Origin: CAYXGZ01 sp964464755
GTDB lineage: Bacteria > Planctomycetota > MHYJ01 > JACPRB01
Assembly (NCBI GenBank): GCA_964464755.1
Contig: CAYXGZ010000003.1
Location: 62,001-126,000 of the forward strand
Direction: 5' to 3'
Length of the DNA: 64,000 nucleotides
Shown in pieces: positions 24,769 through 32,976 of this stretch (positions are counted from its first letter, which is position 1; each line of letters opens with the position of its first letter). The notes beneath the pieces are model-generated. The model made no database searches, was not told the origin of the DNA, and saw only the letters and a list, made by a program, of their open reading frames with translations. Both the position numbers and the translations under genes were made by a program.

Positions 24769-26994
24769 GTGCCATTCGTGAAGGACGATACCCTCAACCG
24801 GCTGTTCGATCGTCTCGGGATCGGCGAGTCCAGCCCGCTCCCCAGCCCGGCCGACCCCCTCGAGCAGCTGCCCCGGATCCCGCGCGCGGAATCCGCCCCG
24901 GCGTGGCGGACCATCGTGGAGCCGGGCGACGATCCGACCCCCCTGCCCGCCCTGCCCCCGGTGCCGGTGGCGGCCCTCGCGGCGGCGGCCGGTCCGGAGA
25001 TCGTCCTGAGGGGCGAGCTGGCGACGGCGCCCCGGGCCTACGACGCCCGCAAGCGCCTGTCGGTCGTCACCCTCGCGGAGCTCCTGTACCGGCTGGTCAG
25101 CTTCAGCGTCTCGGCGCTGGCGCACGTCTGCGTCGGCCTGCTCCTGGTGCTGATCGTCGTCGGGGCGACGGACCAGGAGGACAAGATCGTGTCGATCGTC
25201 CTCGGGCGCAGCAAGGGCAAGGCGCCGGAGCCGAACCCGCCCGGCGAGAAGCCGAAGGCGCCCGAGGCCCCGCCCAAGGAGGAGCCGCCGACGGAGGCGC
25301 CGCCGGTCCCGGCCGCGCCCGCCCCCGAGCCCCCCGTCCCGGCGCCGCCCGAGCCGGCGAAGCCGGTGGAGCCCGTCCCGGGCGTCCGCCCCCCGAAGCC
25401 CAGCGGCGACGCGGCGTCGGTCGACCATCTCCGCAACGGCCGCACCGGGCCGACGCGGGCGGAGCTGGTCAAGAAGTACGGCGGCAGCGAGGCCTCCGAG
25501 AGCGCCGTCGAGGCGGGCTTGGCCTGGCTGGCGAAGCACCAGGACGACGAGGGCTCCTGGGACGGCTCGGGTTTCCACCGCCGCTGCCCCAAGGGCGATT
25601 CCTGCCACACGCCCAACGCGGCCGGCGACGCGGCCTACACCCACGGCATCACCGGGCTGGCGGTCCTCTCCTTCCTCGGCGCGGGCTACGTCCCCCAGGG
25701 CGGGACCTACTCCGACGTGCTCGACCGGGCGCTGAAGTTCCTCGTCGACAGCCAGCACGAGGACGGCGGGATCGACGGCGAGTTCTCGACGAACATGTAC
25801 AACCACGCGATCGCGGCGTGGGCGCTCTGCGAGACGTACGCGGTGACGAAGGACGCGAAGTACGCGGAGCCCGCGCGGCGGGCGATCCGCTACATCGCGG
25901 ACAAGCAGTACCCGGACGGCGGCTGGGACTACTACCCGGCCGCGGAGCCGGAGTTCCAGCGCAACGACACGTCCATCGCGGGCTGGTGCGTCATGGCGCT
26001 GAAGTCGGCGAAGCTGGGCGGGATCGAGATCCCCTCGGGGACCGTCGAGGGCGTGCGAAAGCTCATCGAGAAGCGGACGGACCGGAAGACGGGGGAACTG
26101 GTCTACGCGGAGAAGAAGCCCGGGGTGAACCGCAAGGGCCTGGGCCTGCTGGCCGTCGGCATGGCCTGCCGCTTCTACCTCGACATGGACGACGTGGACC
26201 CGCTGCGGGCGGGCGCGCAGCGGCTGCACAAATCGCCGCCGTCCTGGGAGAAGATGGAGGAGGCGATCAAGCAGGCGGGCCCGTCGGGCAGCTTCAGCAC
26301 CGAGCAGAACATGTACGCCTGGTACTACGGGACGCTCGCGATGTTCCAGATGGGCGGCGAGTACTGGCAGAAGTGGAACGCGACGCTGCAGCCGATGCTG
26401 CTGAACCGGCAGGCGAAGAGCGGGCACAAGAAGGGGTCGTGGACGCCCGAGGCGAACTACATCGGGCGCGAGGGCGGCCGGGTCTTCGCGACGGCGATCA
26501 ACGTGCTGAACCTCGAGATCTACTACCGCTACCTTCCGATGTACGAGGTGAACGAGGCGCTGGCGGCGAAGATCCACTGGAACCCGCGCGCCGACCTCCT
26601 GAAGGCCCTGAAGGTCGGGTCGATCAGCCCCGACGAGCTGGCGAAGTTCCCCGGGGACGAGGAACTCGCGGCCCTGGTCCTGCCCTGGCTGGCGAACGAC
26701 GACATGATGATCCGGCTCGCGGCCGTGAAGGGGCTGGTCAAGCTCCAGGCGAAGGCGCAGCTTCCGCGGCTCGCGGAGGCGGTCCGCAAGGAGCCGTCGA
26801 TCCTGAAGGGCGCGATGATCGAGCACCTGGCGGAGTTCCGGGACGCGGCGATCGTCCCGCTCTGCCTCGAGGCCCTCGGGGACGTCTCGCCCCGGATCCA
26901 GGATGGGGCGCTGAACGCCCTGAAGCGGATCAGCGGGATGGACTTCGGGATGGACCGCGCGGCGTGGTCCAAGTACTTCGCCCAGAAGAAGTAA
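24769..26994 (+). CDS. membrane-anchored terpenoid-cyclase-type toroid protein with HEAT tail
   Basis: About 741 residues. A hydrophilic N-terminal part is followed by one membrane helix (about 108-132), a proline/glutamate/lysine-rich spacer of about 70 residues like that of TonB (PEPPVPAPPEPAKPVEP), then a squalene-cyclase/prenyltransferase-type alpha-toroid (GLAWLAKHQDDEGSWDG, FLVDSQHEDGGIDGEFS, YIADKQYPDGGWDYYP) and a C-terminal HEAT region (about 630-735). No DXDD cyclase motif is evident, so it is probably a binding protein. GTG 24769 is the chosen start; GTG 24778 and TTG 24742 are alternatives. Confidence 0.78.
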   Translation: MPFVKDDTLNRLFDRLGIGESSPLPSPADPLEQLPRIPRAESAPAWRTIVEPGDDPTPLPALPPVPVAALAAAAGPEIVLRGELATAPRAYDARKRLSVVTLAELLYRLVSFSVSALAHVCVGLLLVLIVVGATDQEDKIVSIVLGRSKGKAPEPNPPGEKPKAPEAPPKEEPPTEAPPVPAAPAPEPPVPAPPEPAKPVEPVPGVRPPKPSGDAASVDHLRNGRTGPTRAELVKKYGGSEASESAVEAGLAWLAKHQDDEGSWDGSGFHRRCPKGDSCHTPNAAGDAAYTHGITGLAVLSFLGAGYVPQGGTYSDVLDRALKFLVDSQHEDGGIDGEFSTNMYNHAIAAWALCETYAVTKDAKYAEPARRAIRYIADKQYPDGGWDYYPAAEPEFQRNDTSIAGWCVMALKSAKLGGIEIPSGTVEGVRKLIEKRTDRKTGELVYAEKKPGVNRKGLGLLAVGMACRFYLDMDDVDPLRAGAQRLHKSPPSWEKMEEAIKQAGPSGSFSTEQNMYAWYYGTLAMFQMGGEYWQKWNATLQPMLLNRQAKSGHKKGSWTPEANYIGREGGRVFATAINVLNLEIYYRYLPMYEVNEALAAKIHWNPRADLLKALKVGSISPDELAKFPGDEELAALVLPWLANDDMMIRLAAVKGLVKLQAKAQLPRLAEAVRKEPSILKGAMIEHLAEFRDAAIVPLCLEALGDVSPRIQDGALNALKRISGMDFGMDRAAWSKYFAQKK

Positions 26995-27136
26995 CGCTTT
27001 TCGCCATCCTCCCCTCCGACTCCGTCGCTGGTTCCCCTGCGGAAGTTCCGTCTTCCCGCCGATAGGAATCGGGGATACTCTGCGGGGGCGGCTCTGCGGG
27101 CCGCGTCCGGGATTAGGACATTTACGGGAGTCAGCC

Positions 27137-27940
27137 ATGAGAGGATTGAGGCCGGTGCTGGCGGCGCTGCTGGTCCTGGCGACGGGGGCGGACGCCTTCG
27201 CGCAGGACGGGTGGATCACGGGCCGCTACCGCCGCTGGCAGCCGGAGTTGTCGGGGCAGGCGACGGTCACCGGGGACTCGTTCCCGGGCACCGAGATCGA
27301 CTTCATCGACACGATCGGCATGGACGACAAGACCAACACGAACGAGCTGCAGCTCACGCTGCAGATCCCCTTCCTGGGGCGGATGACGTTCGGGCGCTGG
27401 TCGACGAAGTACGACGGCAGCGAGACGATCACCCAGGACATCAACTTCGGCGACCTGCAGTTCACGGCCGGCATGACGGTCGATTCCGAGTTCGAGTACA
27501 CCTCGACGACCATCCTGTGGAACTTCGGCCTCGGCACGCCGAAGATGATGGGCACGGGCGTGTCGGCGGGCGTCTCGCTGGGTGTGGACCTCGTCGAGGC
27601 GCGGATCGCGGCCTCGTCGGGCGGCATGGCCGACGAGGCGAAGGCGAAGGGCCCGGTGCCGGTCTTCGGCGCCTACACGCGCGGCCAGATCGCGGCCTTC
27701 CTCTTCCTCGAGGTCGAGGTGCACGGCCTGATCATCCCGGGCGTGGTCGGCGGCGGGCTGGACGGCCAGCTCTGGCAGGGCTCGGTCTCCGTGGACGCCC
27801 GCTTCCAGAAGTTCTTCGTCGGCATCGGCTGGAAGCTCTTCCAGTTCAACGTGAGCGACGACTCGGGCACGGGCGCCGCCGAGGTCGAGGTCGATATCAA
27901 GATGGAGGGGCTGTTCTTCGAGATCGGGATGTCCCTCTAG
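27137..27940 (+). CDS. outer-membrane beta-barrel-like protein
   Basis: The 267-residue product has a signal peptide ending ADAFAQDG. The mature part alternates amphipathic strands rich in aromatic and glycine residues (TFGRWSTKYDG, LWNFGLGTPKMM, FVGIGWKLFQFNV) and ends with FEIGMSL, a near-terminal aromatic pattern typical of outer-membrane barrels. No family is recognised. A GGGAGTC ribosome-binding site precedes the ATG, and a strong terminator follows the stop, so it is probably transcribed alone. Confidence 0.7.
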   Translation: MRGLRPVLAALLVLATGADAFAQDGWITGRYRRWQPELSGQATVTGDSFPGTEIDFIDTIGMDDKTNTNELQLTLQIPFLGRMTFGRWSTKYDGSETITQDINFGDLQFTAGMTVDSEFEYTSTTILWNFGLGTPKMMGTGVSAGVSLGVDLVEARIAASSGGMADEAKAKGPVPVFGAYTRGQIAAFLFLEVEVHGLIIPGVVGGGLDGQLWQGSVSVDARFQKFFVGIGWKLFQFNVSDDSGTGAAEVEVDIKMEGLFFEIGMSL

Positions 27941-27958
27941 TCCACTGGATCCACCAAC

Positions 27959-27995
27959 AACCCGCCGGCGGGGGCGACCCCTCCGGCGGGTTTTT
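27959..27995 (+). terminator. intrinsic terminator after the barrel-like gene
   Basis: A 10-bp perfect stem (AACCCGCCGG / CCGGCGGGTT) extends inward through a GGGG/CCCC pairing and is followed by TTTTT. On the plus strand it is a textbook terminator for the gene ending at 27940. On the minus strand it has only GTTGTTGG after it, so it is weaker for the converging operon. Confidence 0.85.
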
Positions 27996-29083
27996 CATTT
28001 GGACGCGAGCAGCGCGACCAGGCCGCCGATCGCCGCGAGGATCCCGAGCACGAGGAACGAGATCTTCCAGAACGACCAGGGCCGCTGGCCGTGGACCGCG
28101 CCGGTCTGCCCGTTGACCTGGAAGCGGTAGGCCTTGCCTCGGTAGTGGTAGGTCGCGACCCAGACCGGCAGGAGCACGTGCTTGAAGCGGACGGCGTTGT
28201 AGCTCGTGCGGACCTCGTGGATGCGCTGCTCGTCGCCGCCGATGTCCCGGCGGACGAGGTCCTCGATGCCCCGGTCGATCTCGCCCCGCGCGGAGGGCCA
28301 GGCGCCCTCGGGGTCGATGGAGTACTTCTCGGCCTGCCAGCCCGCGAGGAAGCCGGGGTCGTAGGGCTCGAGGCCGGAGAGATCGTAGTCGGAGCTCCAC
28401 TCGAGCGGCCGACCGCCGAGCACGAGGATGTCGTCGAAGAAGTGCGCGACCTGGCCGCTGGCCGGGTACCACCGCGTCTTGCGGACCGTCCGGCTGCGGC
28501 GGACCGAGCGGCCGTTCACGGTCGTCGTGTACCACTCGGTGTCCCAGTAGTGCTCGCCGCGCGAGCCCGTGTAGAACGAGTGCGTCTGGCTGTCGAAGGT
28601 CCAGTAGGGCCGGTAGACGCCGACGAGCCGGTCGGTCTCCTTGAGGCGCTTCAGCTCGCCGGGGGCAAACCAGAGCGAGGCGACCCACTTCTCGAAGGCC
28701 GCGCGGCACGCCGGCAGGTCGACCTGGAACGGGACGACGGCTTCGGGCCGGACGACGTCGTCGCTGGGCCGGTCCTCGACGACCATCGGGATGCCGCAGA
28801 AGGCGCAGCGCAGCGAGGCGACCTCGCCGGCGATCTCGCTGATGCCGCCGCACTGCGTGCACTTGATCTCGCGCTGGCCGGGGACCTCGAAGCCGCGCGA
28901 GGAACGGGCGAGGTAGGACTCGAAGTCGAGCTCCTCGATGCACTGGTCGGCCGACTGCGGGTAGCCGCCCTCGTGGCCGCAGAACGGGCACTTCAGGCCG
29001 ACGGCGGGGACGAACTCGACGTCCGCCCCGCACTTGGCGCAGGGGAACTGGCGGGGGCCGTCGCCGGCCTCGGGGCCGGTCAT
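27995..29083 (-). CDS. YdjG-like double zinc-ribbon membrane protein
   Basis: The 362-residue protein has two zinc ribbons (CAKC...CPFC at about 15-35 and CTQC...CAFC at about 75-97), a long soluble region and one C-terminal membrane helix (about 335-360). The block LPVWVATYHYRGKAYRFQVN, followed by GQTGAV, is the hallmark of the TFIIB-type zinc-ribbon YdjG family, which in Bacillus subtilis works with the SPFH protein YdjI and PspA in membrane-stress responses. Its ATG overlaps the upstream stop (ATGA). It is the last gene of a five-gene operon containing a YdjI-like protein. Confidence 0.82.
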   Translation of the reverse strand: MTGPEAGDGPRQFPCAKCGADVEFVPAVGLKCPFCGHEGGYPQSADQCIEELDFESYLARSSRGFEVPGQREIKCTQCGGISEIAGEVASLRCAFCGIPMVVEDRPSDDVVRPEAVVPFQVDLPACRAAFEKWVASLWFAPGELKRLKETDRLVGVYRPYWTFDSQTHSFYTGSRGEHYWDTEWYTTTVNGRSVRRSRTVRKTRWYPASGQVAHFFDDILVLGGRPLEWSSDYDLSGLEPYDPGFLAGWQAEKYSIDPEGAWPSARGEIDRGIEDLVRRDIGGDEQRIHEVRTSYNAVRFKHVLLPVWVATYHYRGKAYRFQVNGQTGAVHGQRPWSFWKISFLVLGILAAIGGLVALLASK

Positions 29084-29601
29084 TTCCCGGCGAGCGCGGC
29101 CTTCCCGAGCTCGTGGAAGCTGCGCTTCCTCCCCTGGGGGTCGAGGACGTAGGAGTCCTTGTAGGCGGCCAGGGCCGCGAGGTCCTTCTTCGCGGAGTCC
29201 CGGTCCCCGAGGGCGAGGTGGGCGAGGATGCGGCCGTAGTGGGCCTTGGCCGCGCTGCGGCCGACCTCCGTGGCGCCGCCGACGCCGGCGATGGTGGCCT
29301 CGGGGTAGCCCTGGATCACCTTCGCGAAGTAGGAGAGCGCGTCGTGGTTCAGCCGCATCTGCAGGAAGCAGAGGCCGGCGTTCATCAGCGCGTCGTCGGC
29401 GAGGTCGTCGCCCTTGTCCTTGGCGACGACGTCGCAGAAGCGCTGGACGGCGTCGAAGAGGAAGCCGTTCTGGGCGAGCGAGACCGCCTGGAGGAAGAGG
29501 GTCTCCAGGTCCCGCGGGCCGGGTTCAGGCCTTGCCGGACGGCGCGCCGGGGCCCGGGCGGGCTTCCGGGTCGCGGCGGGCTTGCGCTTGTTGGCGGGCA
29601 T
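29080..29601 (-). CDS. TPR-like protein of the SPFH operon
   Basis: The 173-residue product has a very basic alanine/arginine/proline N-terminal tail (about 1-28) and then TPR-like helices (LQAVSLAQNGFLFDAVQRF, ALMNAGLCFLQMRLNHDALSYFAKVI, RILAHLALGDRDSAKKDL). It is probably a soluble scaffold. Its first 77 bases overlap the end of the upstream membrane-protein gene in another frame, with no ribosome-binding site visible, so the start is uncertain, but I see no better in-frame start. It is linked to the next gene by an ATGA overlap. Confidence 0.68.
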   Translation of the reverse strand: MPANKRKPAATRKPARAPARRPARPEPGPRDLETLFLQAVSLAQNGFLFDAVQRFCDVVAKDKGDDLADDALMNAGLCFLQMRLNHDALSYFAKVIQGYPEATIAGVGGATEVGRSAAKAHYGRILAHLALGDRDSAKKDLAALAAYKDSYVLDPQGRKRSFHELGKAALAGK

Positions 29602-29935
29602 AGTCGTCCACGTTGAATGGGGTTGAGGTGTTCGGGCGGACCCAGAGGAACCAGAGGATGACGTTGGCGATCGCGGCGGCCCCCGCGCCCCAGCGGACGC
29701 CGGGCCAGCCGAGCTTGTAGGCGGCGTAGCCGCCGAGCAGGAGCACGAGCGTCGCGCCGAAGTAGGTCGCGGCGCTGCGGAGGTTCACGAGGAGGAAGCC
29801 GGCGATCCCGACGACCCAGAAGCCGGCCGACATCTGCAGGAAGGAGATCTGCTTCTCGATCGACAGGACGACGCAGCCCGCGAAGAGGGCCGCGAGGATC
29901 CCGGCGCCGAGGAGACGACCCTGGCCGGCGCTCAT
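29525..29935 (-). CDS. small membrane protein of the SPFH operon
   Basis: The 136-residue protein has four hydrophobic segments (roughly 8-25, 33-52, 59-75, 82-98) and a hydrophilic tail of about 40 residues (PNTSTPFNVDDYARQQAQAR). No family is recognised. The ATG overlaps the stop of the SPFH gene (ATGA), so it is translationally coupled to it, which argues that the product acts at the same membrane site as the SPFH protein. Confidence 0.68.
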   Translation of the reverse strand: MSAGQGRLLGAGILAALFAGCVVLSIEKQISFLQMSAGFWVVGIAGFLLVNLRSAATYFGATLVLLLGGYAAYKLGWPGVRWGAGAAAIANVILWFLWVRPNTSTPFNVDDYARQQAQARRDPEARPGPGAPSGKA

Positions 29936-31011
29936 ATCTGCTTCAGGAGTTCGGCCTTCTTGGCCTCGAACTCCTCCTTCGTGATCGCCCCGAGGTCCAG
30001 CAGCTCCTTGAGCTGCTTCAGCTTCGCGACGGGGTCGACCTTCGCTCCGCCCTTCACCTCGGCGACGCCGGCGGGCTGGCCCTGCAGCATCCCCTGCATC
30101 ATCTGGGGCATCATCATCGCGAGGCCGAGGTTCACGCCCGTCTGCATCGCGCCGCCCCCGCCGCCCTCGCCGCCGGGCGTGGAGGCCATCGACTTCATCG
30201 CGTCGGTCATGCCGACCTGCTGGTAGTTCGTGCCCGCGTTCTGCAGCGCGCTCGCGCCCGCCGCCTTCGCCTCGAGGTCGTACTGCGTCGCCTTGCCGCG
30301 GGCCATCCCCTCGCTGGCGATCTGCGCGTTGCGGTTCAGCGTCTGCTGGATCTCCTCGGTGGTCGAGATCGAGCCGACGGAGAGCTCGACGAGCTCGAGG
30401 CCCAGGGTGCCGACCTCGGCCTGGAGCAGGCTCTTCACGCCGATGCCGAGCTCGCGGTAGTAGCGCGGGAGCTCGACGAAGGACTTCCCCAGCGACGCGA
30501 TCGCGTCGGTGAGCGCCGGCACGATGTACTGCCCGCGCAGGTAGTCCTCGATGTCGGCCTTGCGGAAGAGGCCCTGGGTGCCGAGCACCTTGGGCACGAA
30601 GAGCGCGGGGTCGGAGACCCGGACCGCGTAGCGGCCGTTCGCCCGGATCGGGATCTGCATGAGCACCGGGTCCGGGAGGTAGACGGGCTCGGGCGTGCCC
30701 CAGCGCAGGTCGCGGAGGAGCTGCGAGGCGACGAAGTAGACCTCGGCCCGGAACGGCGTGTTGCCGCTCCCGTAGGCGAGGCCCGTGATGAACTTGGTGA
30801 GGACCGGGACGTTCTGCGTCGTCAGCAGGTAGCGGCCCGGGTCGAACTTCGCCATCGCCTTGCCGTCGCGGAAGAAGAGGGCGACCTGGCCCTCGCGGAC
30901 GATGAGCTGGGAGCCCCACTCGATCTCGCCGTCCCCGCCGGGCGGGAAGCGGACCGCGATCACGTCGCCGGCGTCGTCCTTGAACTCGAGGATCTTCGCG
31001 AGTCGGGGCAT
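29932..31011 (-). CDS. YdjI-like SPFH-domain protein with C-terminal SHOCT
   Basis: The 359-residue protein matches the YdjI/virion-core SPFH family: EWGSQLIVREGQVALFFRDG and GNTPFRAEVYFVASQLLRDL are near-signature blocks, followed by the SPFH domain (about 25-230), a coiled-coil region, a glycine/methionine-rich linker and a terminal SHOCT-type helix pair (LKELLDLGAITKEEFEAKKA). In Bacillus, YdjI recruits PspA to membranes. Here it is central to a five-gene operon with a YdjG-like zinc-ribbon protein. No PspA homologue is adjacent. Confidence 0.88.
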   Translation of the reverse strand: MPRLAKILEFKDDAGDVIAVRFPPGGDGEIEWGSQLIVREGQVALFFRDGKAMAKFDPGRYLLTTQNVPVLTKFITGLAYGSGNTPFRAEVYFVASQLLRDLRWGTPEPVYLPDPVLMQIPIRANGRYAVRVSDPALFVPKVLGTQGLFRKADIEDYLRGQYIVPALTDAIASLGKSFVELPRYYRELGIGVKSLLQAEVGTLGLELVELSVGSISTTEEIQQTLNRNAQIASEGMARGKATQYDLEAKAAGASALQNAGTNYQQVGMTDAMKSMASTPGGEGGGGGAMQTGVNLGLAMMMPQMMQGMLQGQPAGVAEVKGGAKVDPVAKLKQLKELLDLGAITKEEFEAKKAELLKQI

Positions 31012-31012
31012 G

Positions 31013-31504
31013 CTACTGGATCTCCGTGAAGCACTTGTCGCGGGAGCGGACCTGCTCCTCGAGCTGCTGGAGCGTCGCGTGGAGGTCGGCGAGGAGGGCG
31101 GAGGGGTCCTTCGCCCCCTCGAGGGCGGCGAGCTGGCCCGCCGTCTTCTCGACGAGGTCGCGGATCCCGAGGTCGTGGCGGTAGATCTTGTCCAGGTCCT
31201 CCTCGCGGATCTGGACGGTGTCCCACTTGCCGGAGTAGCCCGCGGGGGCGTGGCGCACGAGGTCCGCCGTCTTCTCGATCCGGCGCTTCGCCAGCTCGAG
31301 GGGCTCGAGGGCGTCGAACTGCATCCGGCGGGAGTGGTCGGCGATGATCCGGTCGAGGGCGCCCTTGCGGTCGCCGAGGCGCCGGACGATGGCCTCGCGG
31401 AGGAGGCGGTCCGAGTCGCGCCGCGCCTCCTTCTCCTTGTAGCCCTTGTAGCCGGGGATGAAGGAGCCGAGCGTGTCGAGGAAGCCGCCTTGGAACGAGC
31501 TCAT
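31013..31504 (-). CDS. short helical protein heading the SPFH operon
   Basis: The 163-residue product starts with MSSFQGGFLDTLGSFIPGYKGYKEKEARR and continues as charged helices with coiled-coil character (LLREAIVRRLGDRKGALDRIIADHSRR; LHATLQQLEEQVRSRDKCF). No known family is recognised and it is not obviously PspA, though it occupies a comparable place in the operon. A GAGGGA site precedes the ATG and a plausible promoter lies just upstream, so it is the first gene. One base separates its stop from the SPFH start codon. Confidence 0.7.
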   Translation of the reverse strand: MSSFQGGFLDTLGSFIPGYKGYKEKEARRDSDRLLREAIVRRLGDRKGALDRIIADHSRRMQFDALEPLELAKRRIEKTADLVRHAPAGYSGKWDTVQIREEDLDKIYRHDLGIRDLVEKTAGQLAALEGAKDPSALLADLHATLQQLEEQVRSRDKCFTEIQ

Positions 31505-31526
31505 GACGTGGGTCCCTCGTCGGGAA

Positions 31527-31556
31527 ATGATAGTCCGCGCGGACGGGCCGTGTCCA
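31527..31556 (-). promoter_or_regulatory. promoter TGGACA-18-TATCAT for the SPFH operon
   Basis: Read on the minus strand, TGGACA (31556-31551) and TATCAT (31532-31527) are 18 bases apart, followed by a GAGGGA site and the ATG at 31504. The match to the sigma-70 consensus is four to five of six in each box. It lies in the 89-base gap between the SPFH operon and the type IV secretion operon. Confidence 0.55.
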
Positions 31557-31593
31557 TGTCCGGGGGATAGGACCCCCCGCGGATCCGGGCGTT

Positions 31594-32976
31594 TCAGGAA
31601 ACCCGGGGCGGGGCGGGCACGGCGGCCGCGGCCGCGCGCGGAGCGGCGCCCGCGAACGGGGCCGCCGCGGCGCCGGACACGAGGTTCACGACGAGGAACG
31701 ACACGGCCGGCACGACGAAGTACATCAGGCTGACCGACACGAAGACGTTCGGCGGGTCGCTCTGCCGGAAGGCCTCGAGGAACTCCCCGCCCGTCCCGCC
31801 CGCGACGTCCGCCAGCGCCAGGTGAGCGGGCCGGCGCTCCGCGAACGCCGTGAGCAGCGCCCAGCCCAGCGGCCAGAGCTTCACGGACGCGAAGACCTTC
31901 GCGAACTGCAGGAGCACGGTCCACTTGCCGGGCAGCAGCGCGAGCAGCCCCGCGACCGGGAACAGCGCCAGCAGCAGCATCACGAAGAGGCCGTAGAGTT
32001 GCGGGGCGTGCGCGCTCACGAGGTACTGCCGCTCCCGCGCCGAGATCCCGTCCGCGAACCACTGCTTCGAGGCGCCGATCGCGGCGAACGCGGCGCTCGA
32101 GACGAAGGCGTGGCCGGCCTCCGAGCCGGGCACCAGGTTCAACGCCGAGCCCCTCCACCACGACGGCGACTGCGCGGTCTGGCGGTCCGGGTCGAGGAAC
32201 GTCATCGGCCCCGCGGCCGACCGGGCGAGGGCCAGCTCGCCGGCGCTCGGCGCCGGCCGGCGCCACTCGTTGCGCACGAGCTTGTCGAGGTAGGCGGACG
32301 CGAGGAGCTCCCGCGAGCCGCCCTCGTACGCGAGCAGCGCGCCGAGGCGGTCCCGGTGCGCGGGCCGGTCCTCGACCTCGCGCCGCGCCTCGCCGAGCAG
32401 GGCCCGCCGGGCGTCCTCGCAGGTGCGGCCCGTCCCGTCGTACAGCGCCGCGTACTCGAGCCCCGTGCCGTCGGCGAGCGGATTGCGCAGGGCCGCGGCG
32501 GGGGCCGCGTCCTTGACCCGGGCCAGCGCGGGCAGCGTGCAGCCCTCGAAGAACGTCGCCATCCGCTCGCGGAGCGCGGGGTCCTCGAAGCGCGCGACGC
32601 CGGCGAGCAGGGCGAGACGCTCCCACTCGTAGGGGTTCTTCAGGAAGTCGGCGTCCACTCCGGCGACGGCCCGGACCATGAGGCCGTCGGCCGCGGCGTC
32701 GAGCCAGGCCAGGGCCCGGGGCGCCCTCCGGTGGGCCGCGTCGGCCCGGTCCGCCGAGGCGGGCGAGAGCAGGGCCGCCAGCACGGCGAGGGCGAGCACG
32801 TGGACGAGCAGCGGCCGCAGGAGCCCGTCCTCCGAGGCGCGGAAGACCCGCCAGGCGAGGCCGGACAGCGCGAAGATCACCGGGAGGCCGGTGTCCGAGA
32901 GCGCCGCGTGCAGGGACGCGGCCGCCTGGAAGCCCGCCCACTCGTAGGCGGTGTCGACGAGCAGCGGGCCGTTCAC
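31594..32976 (-). CDS. TraG N-terminal-domain-like T4SS membrane protein
   Basis: The 460-residue polytopic protein has membrane helices near 30-75 and a C-terminal membrane block (about 330-440: LYGLFVMLLLALFPVAGLLA, LWPLGWALLTAFAE), with a large periplasmic-looking loop between. This layout and its place after traC fit the N-terminal (VirB6-like) part of F-type TraG. The C-terminal entry-exclusion/mating-pair domain of F TraG is absent. The ATG overlaps the traC stop (ATGA). It is the last gene of the minus-strand operon. Confidence 0.68.
   Translation of the reverse strand: MNGPLLVDTAYEWAGFQAAASLHAALSDTGLPVIFALSGLAWRVFRASEDGLLRPLLVHVLALAVLAALLSPASADRADAAHRRAPRALAWLDAAADGLMVRAVAGVDADFLKNPYEWERLALLAGVARFEDPALRERMATFFEGCTLPALARVKDAAPAAALRNPLADGTGLEYAALYDGTGRTCEDARRALLGEARREVEDRPAHRDRLGALLAYEGGSRELLASAYLDKLVRNEWRRPAPSAGELALARSAAGPMTFLDPDRQTAQSPSWWRGSALNLVPGSEAGHAFVSSAAFAAIGASKQWFADGISARERQYLVSAHAPQLYGLFVMLLLALFPVAGLLALLPGKWTVLLQFAKVFASVKLWPLGWALLTAFAERRPAHLALADVAGGTGGEFLEAFRQSDPPNVFVSVSLMYFVVPAVSFLVVNLVSGAAAAPFAGAAPRAAAAAVPAPPRVS

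Noticed and set aside
24760..27219. A long minus-strand frame opposite the toroid gene
   Set aside because: No family pattern and low complexity; it is a shadow of the sense gene.
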